Source: Bacteroidales bacterium (GTDB lineage: Bacteria; Bacteroidota; Bacteroidia; Bacteroidales; UBA932). Taken from it: a stretch of 64,000 nt of DNA. Shown piece by piece: positions 1 through 9,463 of the stretch (positions are counted from its first letter, which is position 1; every line of letters begins with the position of its first letter). The position numbers and the translations under genes were made by a program. The notes beneath the pieces are model-generated. The model was not told the DNA's origin. It worked only from the letters and a program-made list of their open reading frames with translations, and ran no database searches. Location: the NCBI GenBank assembly GCA_017548985.1, contig JAFYYW010000037.1, forward strand, positions 1 through 64,000. The letters run 5' to 3'.

Positions 1-1758
1 ACGGACAAGATCGCCTTCACACAGACCTGCGGTGACGAAGCCATCCTCCGGACCCGCCTCGAGGTTGCTGCCCCAGCCGGCAAGGTCATGGTCGCCGGTC
101 CAGACGAACTTCTCAGTGTAAGGAGCGGTGATCTCGAACGGAACGGGCCAGGTCAGCTCGGTACCGTCGATCAGCACCATGGCCAGGCGGTAAACGCCAG
201 GTCCAATCCCATCAGGAATACCGAAGGCCATAGCGTCATCCTTACGGACAGAATACGAGATTACCTTCTTGCCCTTTATGGACAACTGCTCAACCTGCAA
301 GAGATTCTTGCCGGTTATCTCGATATTCTTGCCAAGAGCGAATGAAGACTTGGAGAACACAACGGAGACCGCCTCGTCATAAGTGACGGTAATGGATCCG
401 GTCTCGGTAACGTCACCGTTGGCCGCGGTGAGGGTCAAGACACCTGTGTAAGCGTCTTTAGGAACAGTCACCTTCAAGGAATCAGCGGAAAGGATATCAA
501 ATCCACACTCGATGAACCCGTGATCCTTATCACCGATCGTGACACCGGTGACAAGATCGAGATCATTACCTGTGACGACAATGCTTGTCTGTCCGGCAAC
601 CGCCTCTGTCTTGTCAACCGCCTCGGCGACAGGTTTCACCACAACAATCTCGGGGCTGTAGGCCTGCTTACCTGATGCAAGGGTGACAGTGAGGCCACCA
701 TCCTTGGCACCACCCGGGACAGTGGCGACGATGCTCTCACCGTCAAGATACCACTGCGCCTCGGCGCCGGTGAACTCGACCTTTGTGACAAGGTCAAGGT
801 CGGATCCGGTGATAGACACGTCTGTGCCAGCCTTATAGCGGCCATCATCCGCGAGAGAGGCGACCTCAAGGTCAGTCACATTAAGGGAGATGATCGCTCC
901 GGCAGGGAACTCCTTACCAGCGAATGAGGTGAGGACTATCTGGCCGTCACCAGCTGAAGGCGGAAGATTGAAGCTTATCGAGGATCCGTCCTCAGACAGC
1001 GTGAATTCCACATCAGAGGCTCCTGTAAGGTCGATTTTCTCAATCATGTCCAGATGCGATCCGGAGACGGTGACCACATCACCGCTCTTGTAAGTGGTGG
1101 TGTCAGCCACCGCTACGGTAGGATCACCGACCACAAGCTCGGTCTCGGAATAGATCTGGTTCGGGATGGTGCTCTGATCTTCGATCTCATTGACATCGCC
1201 GATGATCACATAACCTGACACCGCGTTGGAAGGAACCGTGAAGGAGAGCTCATTGCCGGATTGGCTGTTGAACTCAGTGACATAGACGTCACCTCCGAGA
1301 ATAACCTCACGGACATTGTTCAGGTATTCACCCTTTATTGTGATAACATCACCGGACAAGACTGTCGTAGGGGCGAAAGAGCTGAAAATAATCGGCTCGG
1401 TGTACTCCAGGTCAAACCTTGTGGAAGCTGTGAGACCATCGCTTGTCACTACAGTGACAGGACCGACAGCGGCATCCATAGGGACAGTGAGACGAATCTC
1501 ACTACGCTCGCCGGCAGCGACCTTCTCTATGGAAGTGACAGTCGCCCCACCAGCGAAACGGACCTCCGTGACCTTGTCAAGGTTGGCGCCGATCACGCGA
1601 AGCTGGGCGCCTCTCATGACAGGGTTTGGAGCGATCGCGGCAAGAGCGAGCTTACCGGCATACTGGTCGGTGTCCAGCTCCTCCTGCTGGCAAGCGGTGA
1701 TGCCTGACATCGCGACAATAAGGGTCGCGAGAATGGAATATTTAAATATATTCTTCAT
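1..1758 (-). CDS. Multi-IPT/TIG surface lipoprotein in SusE position (partial, C-terminus beyond window)
   Basis: The frame is open from an ATG at 1758 to the left edge, giving 586 residues with no stop. AGGAGG lies just upstream of the ATG. The N-terminus is a lipoprotein signal (ending MSGITAC, Cys about 23) followed by acidic QQEELD, which resembles Bacteroidota surface-export signals. About six IPT/TIG-like immunoglobulin modules follow (roughly residues 40-118, 123-205, 212-290, 297-375, 378-460 and 465-545), each with the recurring pattern of a G-D/T strand and a (V/I)xGxxLD turn. From about 547 a different segment (TEKFVWTGDHDLAGWG) looks like the start of a glycan-binding domain cut by the edge. 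It is the last visible gene of the mannan-type locus, directly after the SGBP gene. The inferred role is a stalk-mounted glycan-binding protein; the ligand is not provable from sequence. Confidence 0.85.
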   Translation of the reverse strand, partial: MKNIFKYSILATLIVAMSGITACQQEELDTDQYAGKLALAAIAPNPVMRGAQLRVIGANLDKVTEVRFAGGATVTSIEKVAAGERSEIRLTVPMDAAVGPVTVVTSDGLTASTRFDLEYTEPIIFSSFAPTTVLSGDVITIKGEYLNNVREVILGGDVYVTEFNSQSGNELSFTVPSNAVSGYVIIGDVNEIEDQSTIPNQIYSETELVVGDPTVAVADTTTYKSGDVVTVSGSHLDMIEKIDLTGASDVEFTLSEDGSSISFNLPPSAGDGQIVLTSFAGKEFPAGAIISLNVTDLEVASLADDGRYKAGTDVSITGSDLDLVTKVEFTGAEAQWYLDGESIVATVPGGAKDGGLTVTLASGKQAYSPEIVVVKPVAEAVDKTEAVAGQTSIVVTGNDLDLVTGVTIGDKDHGFIECGFDILSADSLKVTVPKDAYTGVLTLTAANGDVTETGSITVTYDEAVSVVFSKSSFALGKNIEITGKNLLQVEQLSIKGKKVISYSVRKDDAMAFGIPDGIGPGVYRLAMVLIDGTELTWPVPFEITAPYTEKFVWTGDHDLAGWGSNLEAGPEDGFVTAGLCEGDLVR

Positions 1759-1773
1759 ATCCAATTCCTCCTA

Positions 1774-3069
1774 TTATTTGTAAGGGACAGCGCGAATGTT
1801 GTCGATCTTGATGATCGGCTGGCAGTCGGTTCCTGTCACGCCACCGTTCCAAACGAAGATCGTGAGGGAAGTGAAAGACGAAGCGTTCAACTCACCGGTG
1901 GCCTGGTTGCCAACGGAGTCATACAGGAAGGTGGAATAAGGAATGGTCACAGTAATCCACTTGTTGCCGGTATCGAACGACCCGGTATCTTTCCAAGGGA
2001 TATACAGAGCCCTGGGGACCTCATTCCCGCTGATGAACGTGTTGTTCGCTCCGGCCAGAGTATTGCCGAAGATATCAACAGCGCCCGCGGCTCCACCGGT
2101 AACGACATCGACACCTCCAACAAAGATCTGCATGGCACCGGCCATCCAAGGATTGGATGTCGGGATGTAGAGCTCGAATTTAAGGGCCATGTTCTTCCAG
2201 TCGGAGAAATCGGCGAAATCCGTCAGGAGAGGGCTATCGGCATAAGTGACAGGATCGTCCCAGTCGCCGGGCCAGTACTCGAACGAGAAGTTGCCGTCTT
2301 TCCAACCACCTTCGGCATCAAGAGTGACATCAGCGCCACCGAGACGGAGGAAGTTGCCGCTAAGGGCGGTCTCGTCAGTCTCGATAACCTGAGCGTGCCA
2401 TCCATGATTGTCCGGATGCGGGTCATTGTCAAAGTTGAAGAGCATTCCGCGGGAATCCTTGTACATGAACGTGGACTGGGCGGTGCCTGAAGAAGTGTTG
2501 ACCTTGATCTTTCCGGGCTGTGCGCCTTGAGGGATCACCACTTCGACAGAGTTTCCGTCTCCGGCGGTGGCGGTAACAGGATCGCAACCGGGGAACTCGA
2601 CCTCGACAGGAGCGAACAGATAAGAACCGTTGATCGTGACGGTCTCACCAGGATTGGCCCATTCGAGAGACATGGTGGAAATCTTCGGTGCGGGAGGAAG
2701 GACCTTGAAATCATAGGTCACTTGCTTGCCATCCTTGGTGATCAGGTAGATCTTGTTGGTCTCCTCAACAGGCATGGTCTTGGGGACCGCCACGACAAGA
2801 GTCTTGGCAGTGATGAAACTGGTGTTCAGGATGGCGGGCTGGTCGTTGAAATAGATGTCGTGGATGCTGGTGAGGTTATCACCGACGATGCACACGATCT
2901 CCTCCATATTGGCCTGGGTGATGACAACATCCTTGTTGGCATAGCGGATAAAATCCACCGTGGGGACTCCGGAAGTCTGGACAAAGCGGTCCGGATAGTC
3001 AACGGAGTCGCAGGCAGCCATAAGGACCGCACCCAGGAGAAGGCTTGTGTATATTGTCTTAACTTTCAT
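1774..3069 (-). CDS. Surface glycan-binding lipoprotein (SGBP-B-like, IPT/TIG plus C-terminal binding domain)
   Basis: 431 residues. The signal peptide ends in a lipobox (VLMAAC, Cys 20), so the protein is probably anchored in the outer membrane. Two IPT/TIG-like modules (about 34-120 and 127-205) act as spacers. A C-terminal domain (about 210-431), beginning with MLFNFDNDPHPDNHGWHAQV, has the layout of the SGBP_B xyloglucan-binding-domain family, which binds polysaccharide at the cell surface. The gene sits 11 bp downstream of susD and 15 bp upstream of the next lipoprotein gene, within one operon. The accompanying GH5 and GH130 suggest mannan as ligand, but that is inference. Confidence 0.85.
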   Translation of the reverse strand: MKVKTIYTSLLLGAVLMAACDSVDYPDRFVQTSGVPTVDFIRYANKDVVITQANMEEIVCIVGDNLTSIHDIYFNDQPAILNTSFITAKTLVVAVPKTMPVEETNKIYLITKDGKQVTYDFKVLPPAPKISTMSLEWANPGETVTINGSYLFAPVEVEFPGCDPVTATAGDGNSVEVVIPQGAQPGKIKVNTSSGTAQSTFMYKDSRGMLFNFDNDPHPDNHGWHAQVIETDETALSGNFLRLGGADVTLDAEGGWKDGNFSFEYWPGDWDDPVTYADSPLLTDFADFSDWKNMALKFELYIPTSNPWMAGAMQIFVGGVDVVTGGAAGAVDIFGNTLAGANNTFISGNEVPRALYIPWKDTGSFDTGNKWITVTIPYSTFLYDSVGNQATGELNASSFTSLTIFVWNGGVTGTDCQPIIKIDNIRAVPYK

Positions 3070-3080
3070 CTTTTCTCGAA

Positions 3081-4859
3081 TTAAAAGTCATATGAATAAG
3101 TCTCACGGACATCTACATGAATCGCCTCGGAAGTGGATCCGACATTGGGGTTCATGACGACATCCTCGGTAGGGAACGGCATATAGAACATCGAAGGTTT
3201 GACGTCCGTAAGCTCCTGGTCAGCGTTGTAAGTGACGCTGGAGATATCCCAAGCGCGGGCGCCGGGACCGACATAGTTCTCCTGGGCGTCAGTGACGAAC
3301 TGTTTGTAAACACCGTCGAGGCCATTGTAGCCGGAGCGTTTCTGAGCCTTAAGGTCTTCGATACAAGCGTTGACATCATAGTATGAGCGGCGGACATAAT
3401 CATACCAACGGTCTCCCTCAAGGGCAAGCTCAAGGCGGCGCTCTTTCCAGATATCATCAAAAGTGACAGTGGTCAAAGGCTTGGCGTTGGCCCTAGAACG
3501 GATCTTGTTGACATATTCCAAAGCGGTGGCGGAGTCTCCGGTGAGGAAAGCCGCCTCAGCGTAGACCAGGTAGATGTCACCCAAGCGGAGAATGTGCGTG
3601 GGAAGCTGGTTGTACATACCGAATGAAGGATAGCCGAAAGCGGCCACATGGTCCGCCACGTCTCCATAGAGATGCTTGGCATAGTTGGCTCCGGTCTGGC
3701 AACCGAAGGTCTTGTTGGACGCGTTGGTGTCGAAACCACCGGGGCAATAACTGGGATCGTAGAAGAAACGATAGAAGTCAAAGCCGCCCTTGTCAGTCCA
3801 GAAATAGTCATAGAAGTCGCCGAACAGCATCATCGTGGCCTGACGACGGTCATCAACGTCTTTCCTTTCCTCGGGATTCTCAATAGATGAGACTCCGAAA
3901 GCGTTTTGAAGATCGACTGTGGGGCCTTTCCAGTCACCCCAGAGGTTGCCGTTCTCATCGAAACCGACATTTCCCACATCGCACTGGATGGAGTTCTGGG
4001 ATGTCCAGTTCTCCTCCTTGCACTGCCAGTGCCAAGTGAAAAGGCACTCACCGGTCTGCTGGAACTTGTCAGGGGTCATCCTGAATATATCGGAATACTT
4101 GGGAGTAAGGCTACGGCCAGAGTTCATTATCACGTCCTCGGCATACCTCTTGGCGGCGGCGAGATCACCTTGATCAAGGGAACCGTTAACACCGGCCTTG
4201 GTAAGATAAACCTTGGCGAGAAGAGCCTCGGCGGCATAGTAATCGATCCTGTTGAGCTTACCTATGTACGCGTTCTTAGGAAGAAGCTCCATAGCTTTCT
4301 CAAGAGTCAGGATGACATATTCGTAAACGTCGGCCTTCTGGACCTTGCTCACCTCATTGTAGGTGGCCTCCTTGATGACCTCGGTGTTGTCATGGATAAT
4401 AGGGACATCACCGAAGGTGCGGACCAACAGGAAATACGCCATGGCTTTCCAAGCGAGCGCCTCACCGATACAACGGTTCTTAGTGGCCTGGGAAGCGTTT
4501 CCGTCAGCCTCAAGAATATTCTTGATAACGGTGTTGCACTGGGCGTTGACAGCCCAGAGAGAATATGACATATTCTTGAGATCCTGGTCTGTACCGTTTA
4601 CGGTAAGGGTTGTGTAGGCGTTCTGTCCCTGATAGACATTGCCGCACATCGTCTCAGATCCATAGATGTAGAAACGGATGATGTCGTACCAAGGAGAATT
4701 ATAGAGGTAATTGATACCCTGCTCCACCTGAGCGTCGTTCTTGTAGAAATCACCAGTGGTGAAACTATCCTCGGAAGGACGGTCCAGGAACTTCTCGCAA
4801 GAGGAGGCGCCAAAGGCGATGACAATCGCCACGATTATATATTTCAATGCGTTTTTCAT
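3081..4859 (-). CDS. susD: SusD/RagB family nutrient-binding outer-membrane lipoprotein
   Basis: 592 residues from the preferred start at 4859. The frame extends five codons further to 4874, but that upstream ATG lies in the sequence ATGGAGGAC, which supplies a Shine-Dalgarno (GGAGG) for the inner ATG, and only the inner start gives a clean lipoprotein signal (FGASSC, Cys 21). The protein has the SusD architecture: N-terminal helical TPR-like region, central substrate-binding insertions, and the conserved C-terminal block WKERRLELALEGDRWYDYVR. SusD proteins form a hinged lid over the SusC channel and deliver oligosaccharides to it. The gene directly follows susC, with 16 bp between the susC stop and this ATG. 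Confidence 0.97.
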   Translation of the reverse strand: MKNALKYIIVAIVIAFGASSCEKFLDRPSEDSFTTGDFYKNDAQVEQGINYLYNSPWYDIIRFYIYGSETMCGNVYQGQNAYTTLTVNGTDQDLKNMSYSLWAVNAQCNTVIKNILEADGNASQATKNRCIGEALAWKAMAYFLLVRTFGDVPIIHDNTEVIKEATYNEVSKVQKADVYEYVILTLEKAMELLPKNAYIGKLNRIDYYAAEALLAKVYLTKAGVNGSLDQGDLAAAKRYAEDVIMNSGRSLTPKYSDIFRMTPDKFQQTGECLFTWHWQCKEENWTSQNSIQCDVGNVGFDENGNLWGDWKGPTVDLQNAFGVSSIENPEERKDVDDRRQATMMLFGDFYDYFWTDKGGFDFYRFFYDPSYCPGGFDTNASNKTFGCQTGANYAKHLYGDVADHVAAFGYPSFGMYNQLPTHILRLGDIYLVYAEAAFLTGDSATALEYVNKIRSRANAKPLTTVTFDDIWKERRLELALEGDRWYDYVRRSYYDVNACIEDLKAQKRSGYNGLDGVYKQFVTDAQENYVGPGARAWDISSVTYNADQELTDVKPSMFYMPFPTEDVVMNPNVGSTSEAIHVDVRETYSYDF

Positions 4860-4875
4860 TTTCTTGTCCTCCATT

Positions 4876-7800
4876 CTAGAAAGTGAGATTAAGACCGAAA
4901 GAACAAGTCATAGGAGAAGGATAACGTCCGTTGTCGACTCCGAAAGTAAGTCCGGAGGAATCCTGCGTAGAGGCACCGACCTCAGGATCGAATCCCATGT
5001 ACTTGGTGAAGGTGTAAAGGTTCTGGATATTGGTGTAGAGCCTTATGTTGTCGACCTTTATCTTGGTGAGAAGCTTCTTCGGGAATGTGTATCCAAAAGT
5101 GATATTCTTGATTCTCAGGTAGCTTCCATCCTCGATGTAACGGGTGCTGAGACGGTCATTGTCATTAGGATCCTGGATGGAAGGACGAGGGGTCTTTGTC
5201 CCGGCATTGGCGACCTTGACATTAGTGATGTCATCCTGCCACCATGTGCCGTCAGCATAGGTCTTCTGGGGATCTATCTGGACAAGCTTGGCCCTGTCAG
5301 CGATGGATGTGTGCTGGTTGGTCCATGTGCTGTTCATGTGGACAAGACCGTTGTAACCCTGGCCCATCATGTTGTAGTTGAGGACCTTGTTACCATATGA
5401 TCCGTTGATGAAGATAGAAAGGTCGAAGTTCCTGTAGCTAAACGAGTTGGTCCATCCGTAGGTAAACTTGGGCAGCGGGGATCCGATGTTGGTGCGGTCA
5501 AGCTCGTTGATCACACCATCCTTGTTGACATCCTCAAACTTGAGGTCGCCGACCCACACGGTCGTATAACGGTTGAACACCCCGTCCGCGGGATATTTCT
5601 CAGCCTTCGGGGAATTCTGGATGTCATCAAGATCCTTGTACACACCGAGAACCTTGTAACCGTAGAAGTTGTACAGAGACTCCCCTATCTCGGTCACGGA
5701 GACCACATCGCTCCACTGGCCGTAACCGACGAGGTTGGCGTTGGCGCTACCGTCGAGGGCGACCAGTTTGTTGCGGTTGAAGGAGATCTGGAAGTTGCTG
5801 TTCCAAGAGAAGTCCTTGGTCTGGATAGGATGGGTGTCGAGAGTGATCTCAAGACCCTTGTTCTCGATGGTTCCGTAGTTACCCTTCGGAGCGGCGAGAG
5901 CGGAAGAGCCGTTACCCTGGGTTCCCATATAGGAAGGGAGGGTCATCGACATGAGCATGTCGGAAGACACCTTCCTGTAAAGGTCGACGGTGAGGTTGAT
6001 CCTGCTATCCAGGAAGCTCAAGTCGAAACCGAGGTTGGTCTGGTGCTGTTTCTCCCAGTGGATACCGGTGTTGGAGATGTTGGCCGGACGCTGGCTGTCA
6101 CCGAGGCCCGTGGGCATCTTGGACATTCCGGACTCCCAGGCGCCGCCACCGATATTGGCGTTACCTGTCTGGCCCCAACCAATACGGATCTTACCACTGT
6201 TCAGGCCGATGGAGTTGGTGAAACCCTTCAGGAACTCCTCGTTGGTGAACCTCCAACTTCCGGCGAAGGAGTGGAAAGGAGCCCAACGGTTATCAGGTCC
6301 GAAGTTCGAGGATCCGTCATAACGGAAGGTATAAGTGAAGAGGTAGCGGTCGTCAAAATTGTAGGTCTCACGGGTGAAGAACGACGCCATAGCGGCGCTT
6401 CCGAAACCGGAGTTGACGGTAGGGTTACCTGTAGCGAGCTTGATATTGTGGATATCATCCGAAGGAAGGCCGGTGTTGTTGGCGCCGAGATAGTTCCATC
6501 TGGACTCCCAGGCTTCCTGTCCGACCATTGCGGTGACACTGTGCTTCCCGAATGAGTTGGCGTAGGTGAGGTAGTTCTTGATTGACCAATAGGTGCTGCC
6601 GTTACGCTGAGAACCCATGCTGTTGTTTCCTCTCTGCCAGCCTCCGAGATTGACCATCGGCTTGTAGAAAGTTGACTCGGAATTGCTCACGTCGAAACCG
6701 ACCTCGCTCCTGAGGGTGAAGTGCTTGATGGGTGTAAGGTCAGCATAGACGTTACCAGTCAGTTTCTGACGCTTAAGGAGGTTCTCGTCAAGCATGGCGA
6801 GAGCGACAGGGTTGGCTGAGGTGTAACCCTCGCGGACTGTCGTCGAATAATTTCCATCAAGATCATAAACAGGAATATCAGGCAGAGTGGAGAGAGAGTA
6901 GAAAATCACACCCTCCTGACCATCGGCCAGCTTGATATTATCGTTCGTCACGGCGTAGGTCGCGTTGAGTCCGAGTTTGAACCATTCCTTGAGCTGGGCG
7001 TCAAGGTTGGAACGGAAAGACAAACGGTTAAAGCTGGAACCGATAATTGTTCCCTCCTGATCCATATAGGAGCCGGACACATAATACTGGACCTTCTCTG
7101 TACCTCCCTGGGCACTTACCTGATGCTGGTGCTGGAGAGCGGTGCGGAAGACCTCGTCCTGCCAATTGGTTCCCTTTCCGAGAATGGAAGGATCGGCGTA
7201 CCAGGAATTAGCGTCGACAAGTCCGAGATCCACCATATCGTTGTAATATTCAGAGAACTGGCGGAGATTCATCATGTCGATGCGGCTGGTCTGCCTTGAT
7301 ACAGCGAACATTCCGTCATACGAGAACTTCGCGTCTCCGGCCTTACCGTGCTTGGTCGTGATAAGGACTACTCCATTAGCGCCCTGCGCTCCATAGATAG
7401 CGGTCGCGGAAGCGTCCTTGAGGATTTCCATCGAGACGATATCGGCAGGGTTGATTGTGGCGAGCGGAGAGATCGTGGAGACCTTACCGTTACCAAGCGT
7501 ACCGAGACCGAAGTCCCAACCGGAGTTACCGCCACCCTGGACGATCACACCGTCAATGACGTAAAGAGGCTCAGCGTTGGCGTTGACAGTGGCCTGTCCA
7601 CGAACGCGGATAGAAGATGAGGAACCCGGAGCTCCTGAGGTCTGCACCGCGGAGACTCCAGCGGCGCGTCCCTGGAGGGACTGGTCAAGGTTGGTGATAA
7701 TCGAGCCTTTCAGGTCTTCCTCCCTCATCGAGACGGAAGCTCCGGAAAGGTCGCTCCTTTTCATTGTACCGTATCCCACGACGACAACCTCATCGAGGAA

Positions 7801-8091
7801 CTCGGCGTCTTCCTTAAGGACGACATCGATCACCGAGCGGTTGCCGACAGGGATCTCCTGGGTAGCATAACCGATGGAAGAGAACACCAAAGTGGCGCCT
7901 GAACGCACTGAGATGGTGTAATTTCCATCAAGGTCTGTGATAGCACCGTTCGAGGTGCCTTTTTCCATGACGCTGGCTCCTATCACCCCCTGCCCGGTGT
8001 CATCCTTGACAACACCAGTCACCCTGACCTGAGCGGACAAGGTTGCTGTGGCGAAGAGCGTCAGCATAATGGCTAACAGCTTGTGTTTCAT
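4876..8091 (-). CDS. susC: SusC/RagA family TonB-linked outer-membrane transporter
   Basis: 1071 residues. A cleavable signal peptide (MKHKLLAIMLTLFATATLSAQ) is followed by a carboxypeptidase-regulatory-like beta-sandwich (about 22-100), the SusC signature FLDEVVVVGYGTMKRSDLSG, a plug domain (about 115-230, with LYVIDGVIV and ILKDASATAIYGAQGANG) and a long 22-strand barrel ending in the aromatic FGLNLTF. It imports oligosaccharides across the outer membrane with SusD, energised by TonB-ExbBD. It lies between the endomannanase-like gene (15 bp upstream) and susD, so the whole set is probably one transcript. Length is normal for the family. Confidence 0.98.
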   Translation of the reverse strand: MKHKLLAIMLTLFATATLSAQVRVTGVVKDDTGQGVIGASVMEKGTSNGAITDLDGNYTISVRSGATLVFSSIGYATQEIPVGNRSVIDVVLKEDAEFLDEVVVVGYGTMKRSDLSGASVSMREEDLKGSIITNLDQSLQGRAAGVSAVQTSGAPGSSSSIRVRGQATVNANAEPLYVIDGVIVQGGGNSGWDFGLGTLGNGKVSTISPLATINPADIVSMEILKDASATAIYGAQGANGVVLITTKHGKAGDAKFSYDGMFAVSRQTSRIDMMNLRQFSEYYNDMVDLGLVDANSWYADPSILGKGTNWQDEVFRTALQHQHQVSAQGGTEKVQYYVSGSYMDQEGTIIGSSFNRLSFRSNLDAQLKEWFKLGLNATYAVTNDNIKLADGQEGVIFYSLSTLPDIPVYDLDGNYSTTVREGYTSANPVALAMLDENLLKRQKLTGNVYADLTPIKHFTLRSEVGFDVSNSESTFYKPMVNLGGWQRGNNSMGSQRNGSTYWSIKNYLTYANSFGKHSVTAMVGQEAWESRWNYLGANNTGLPSDDIHNIKLATGNPTVNSGFGSAAMASFFTRETYNFDDRYLFTYTFRYDGSSNFGPDNRWAPFHSFAGSWRFTNEEFLKGFTNSIGLNSGKIRIGWGQTGNANIGGGAWESGMSKMPTGLGDSQRPANISNTGIHWEKQHQTNLGFDLSFLDSRINLTVDLYRKVSSDMLMSMTLPSYMGTQGNGSSALAAPKGNYGTIENKGLEITLDTHPIQTKDFSWNSNFQISFNRNKLVALDGSANANLVGYGQWSDVVSVTEIGESLYNFYGYKVLGVYKDLDDIQNSPKAEKYPADGVFNRYTTVWVGDLKFEDVNKDGVINELDRTNIGSPLPKFTYGWTNSFSYRNFDLSIFINGSYGNKVLNYNMMGQGYNGLVHMNSTWTNQHTSIADRAKLVQIDPQKTYADGTWWQDDITNVKVANAGTKTPRPSIQDPNDNDRLSTRYIEDGSYLRIKNITFGYTFPKKLLTKIKVDNIRLYTNIQNLYTFTKYMGFDPEVGASTQDSSGLTFGVDNGRYPSPMTCSFGLNLTF

Positions 8092-8106
8092 GCTTTACTT
8101 GATTTA

Positions 8107-9369
8107 TTAATATGATTGTGATTGTTTGATTACCTCTATGGTAGAATCAGTGATGTATACTCCGTTAAGTCCCTGGGCCTCCTGGGCGGGATCGCCTGTG
8201 TAGTCGTCACCCGGCTCCCATTGGGAGTGGGTAGGATTGGCGAAACCGCTCCATCCCCAGAAGTTGACCCCGTCGACAACTCCTTCCTTGACCTTCGAGA
8301 ATATGAAGGCGTAGTACTTGTCGCGGCAGGTGGTCGTGGCGTCGCGGTGGTCAGAGAAACCGTCCCTGGGGAATCCGAACTCCTCGATAACCAGCGGTAG
8401 ACCGAGACGTTTGGCCAGTTCGACGTGTTTGCTGATGTAATCATCTGTCTTGGAAATGGCCCCTTCAAGGTCCTCCGCGAGAGACTCAGCCTTGGCCCAA
8501 TTCCAGTTGTAAGGCCAGATGTGTATGGTCATATAATCGATCCCCGGGATGGAACAAACCTGCTCGAGAAGGTCAGGATCGTTCTCACAACCCATCAGGC
8601 CCTCATTGCCTGTCGAGACCATGTGGTTCGGGTCGATCTCCTTGATAATGCGGGCTGTCTCAGTCATCCAGCCGATGAAACCGGAGCGGATCTCCGGGTC
8701 TTTCGAGAAGCAGCGGGGCTCATTGCCTAGCTGCCAGGAGAAAATGGCGGGATCGTCCTTGTATGGCTTTCCTGTGATACTGTTTGTCCTTCCGACTATC
8801 GCGCGCACGTGATTATAAAAGAGTTCCTGTGCGGGGGCGGAAGTCTGGAACTTCCTCATTTGCTGCATAAAAGGCCAATAGCCGTCCACAAGCGGAAGTA
8901 AAGCCTTCTCTCCGGTGGCCCACTCCAGATACTGGCCGTAACCTCCGGACCACTCCCAGGAGTTGTTGAGGTACAGCACAGCCTGCATATCCCTCTTGCC
9001 AAGTTCCACAAGGAAACGGTCCAGGCCCACTAGAAGGGTGTCGTTATACACACCGGGAGCTGTCTGCAGGGCGGGATCAACACGGGAAAAAACACCGTCA
9101 GGTCCATCTCCACCCACAAGGACACGGAGATTCTCAAGCCCGAGAGCCTTCAAGGCGTCAAGTTCTTTGGTGAGGCGTTCCAGGTTCCCCCCGCGGCCCT
9201 CAGAGGCCAGGATGGGACCATACCAGAAATTCGTGCCCACAAAAGTGTAGGGCTGCCCATGGCGGAAAAAACCGCCATCGCTTACACGAGTGAAATCAGC
9301 CTCACGCGCGCAGGCAATTGATATAAAAAATGTGACCGCGAAAGCGATCCAAGTAAACGAAAACTTCAT
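8107..9369 (-). CDS. GH5 (subfamily 7-like) endo-beta-1,4-mannanase
   Basis: 420 residues from MKFSFTW at 9369; an upstream in-frame ATG at 9393 would put eight residues before the signal peptide and is less likely. An N-terminal hydrophobic segment ends near a cysteine (SIACAREAD), so export is expected and lipidation possible. The (beta/alpha)8 clan-A glycosidase fold is indicated by FVGTNFWYG near the N-terminus, the acid/base Glu about 217 in LGNEPRC and the nucleophile Glu about 330 in VIEEFGFP. The NEPRC motif and GTNFWYG are typical of GH5_7 endomannanases of plants, fungi and bacteria. It is the first gene of the susC/susD operon, which makes beta-mannan the likely substrate. Activity on other beta-linked glycans is not excluded. 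Confidence 0.88.
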   Translation of the reverse strand: MKFSFTWIAFAVTFFISIACAREADFTRVSDGGFFRHGQPYTFVGTNFWYGPILASEGRGGNLERLTKELDALKALGLENLRVLVGGDGPDGVFSRVDPALQTAPGVYNDTLLVGLDRFLVELGKRDMQAVLYLNNSWEWSGGYGQYLEWATGEKALLPLVDGYWPFMQQMRKFQTSAPAQELFYNHVRAIVGRTNSITGKPYKDDPAIFSWQLGNEPRCFSKDPEIRSGFIGWMTETARIIKEIDPNHMVSTGNEGLMGCENDPDLLEQVCSIPGIDYMTIHIWPYNWNWAKAESLAEDLEGAISKTDDYISKHVELAKRLGLPLVIEEFGFPRDGFSDHRDATTTCRDKYYAFIFSKVKEGVVDGVNFWGWSGFANPTHSQWEPGDDYTGDPAQEAQGLNGVYITDSTIEVIKQSQSY

Positions 9370-9430
9370 GTTGGCCAAACATAATAGTGTCAATCGCGAA
9401 ATTATTTGTATTCGCTTGTGAGTACAAATA

Positions 9431-9458
9431 CAAAATTAGCATATTATGATACTATTTT
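9431..9458 (-). promoter_or_regulatory. Candidate promoter/operator of the mannan-type operon
   Basis: Read on the minus strand, AAAATAGTATCA (9458-9447) is followed by 8 bp and then TAATTTTG (9438-9431), a perfect match to the Bacteroidota -7 consensus TAnnTTTG. No TTTG lies at the expected -33 position; the 12-bp motif occupies that area instead, as expected for an activator-dependent promoter. The same 12-mer with the same 8-bp spacing lies before the araC gene. The start codon of the GH5 gene is about 62 bp downstream. Confidence 0.5.
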
Positions 9459-9463
9459 GACCG

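Noticed and set aside
3906..4568. Open frame of 220 codons opposite susD, and several similar ones opposite susC
   Set aside because: Antisense to clearly conserved coding sequence, with no promoter or ribosome site.
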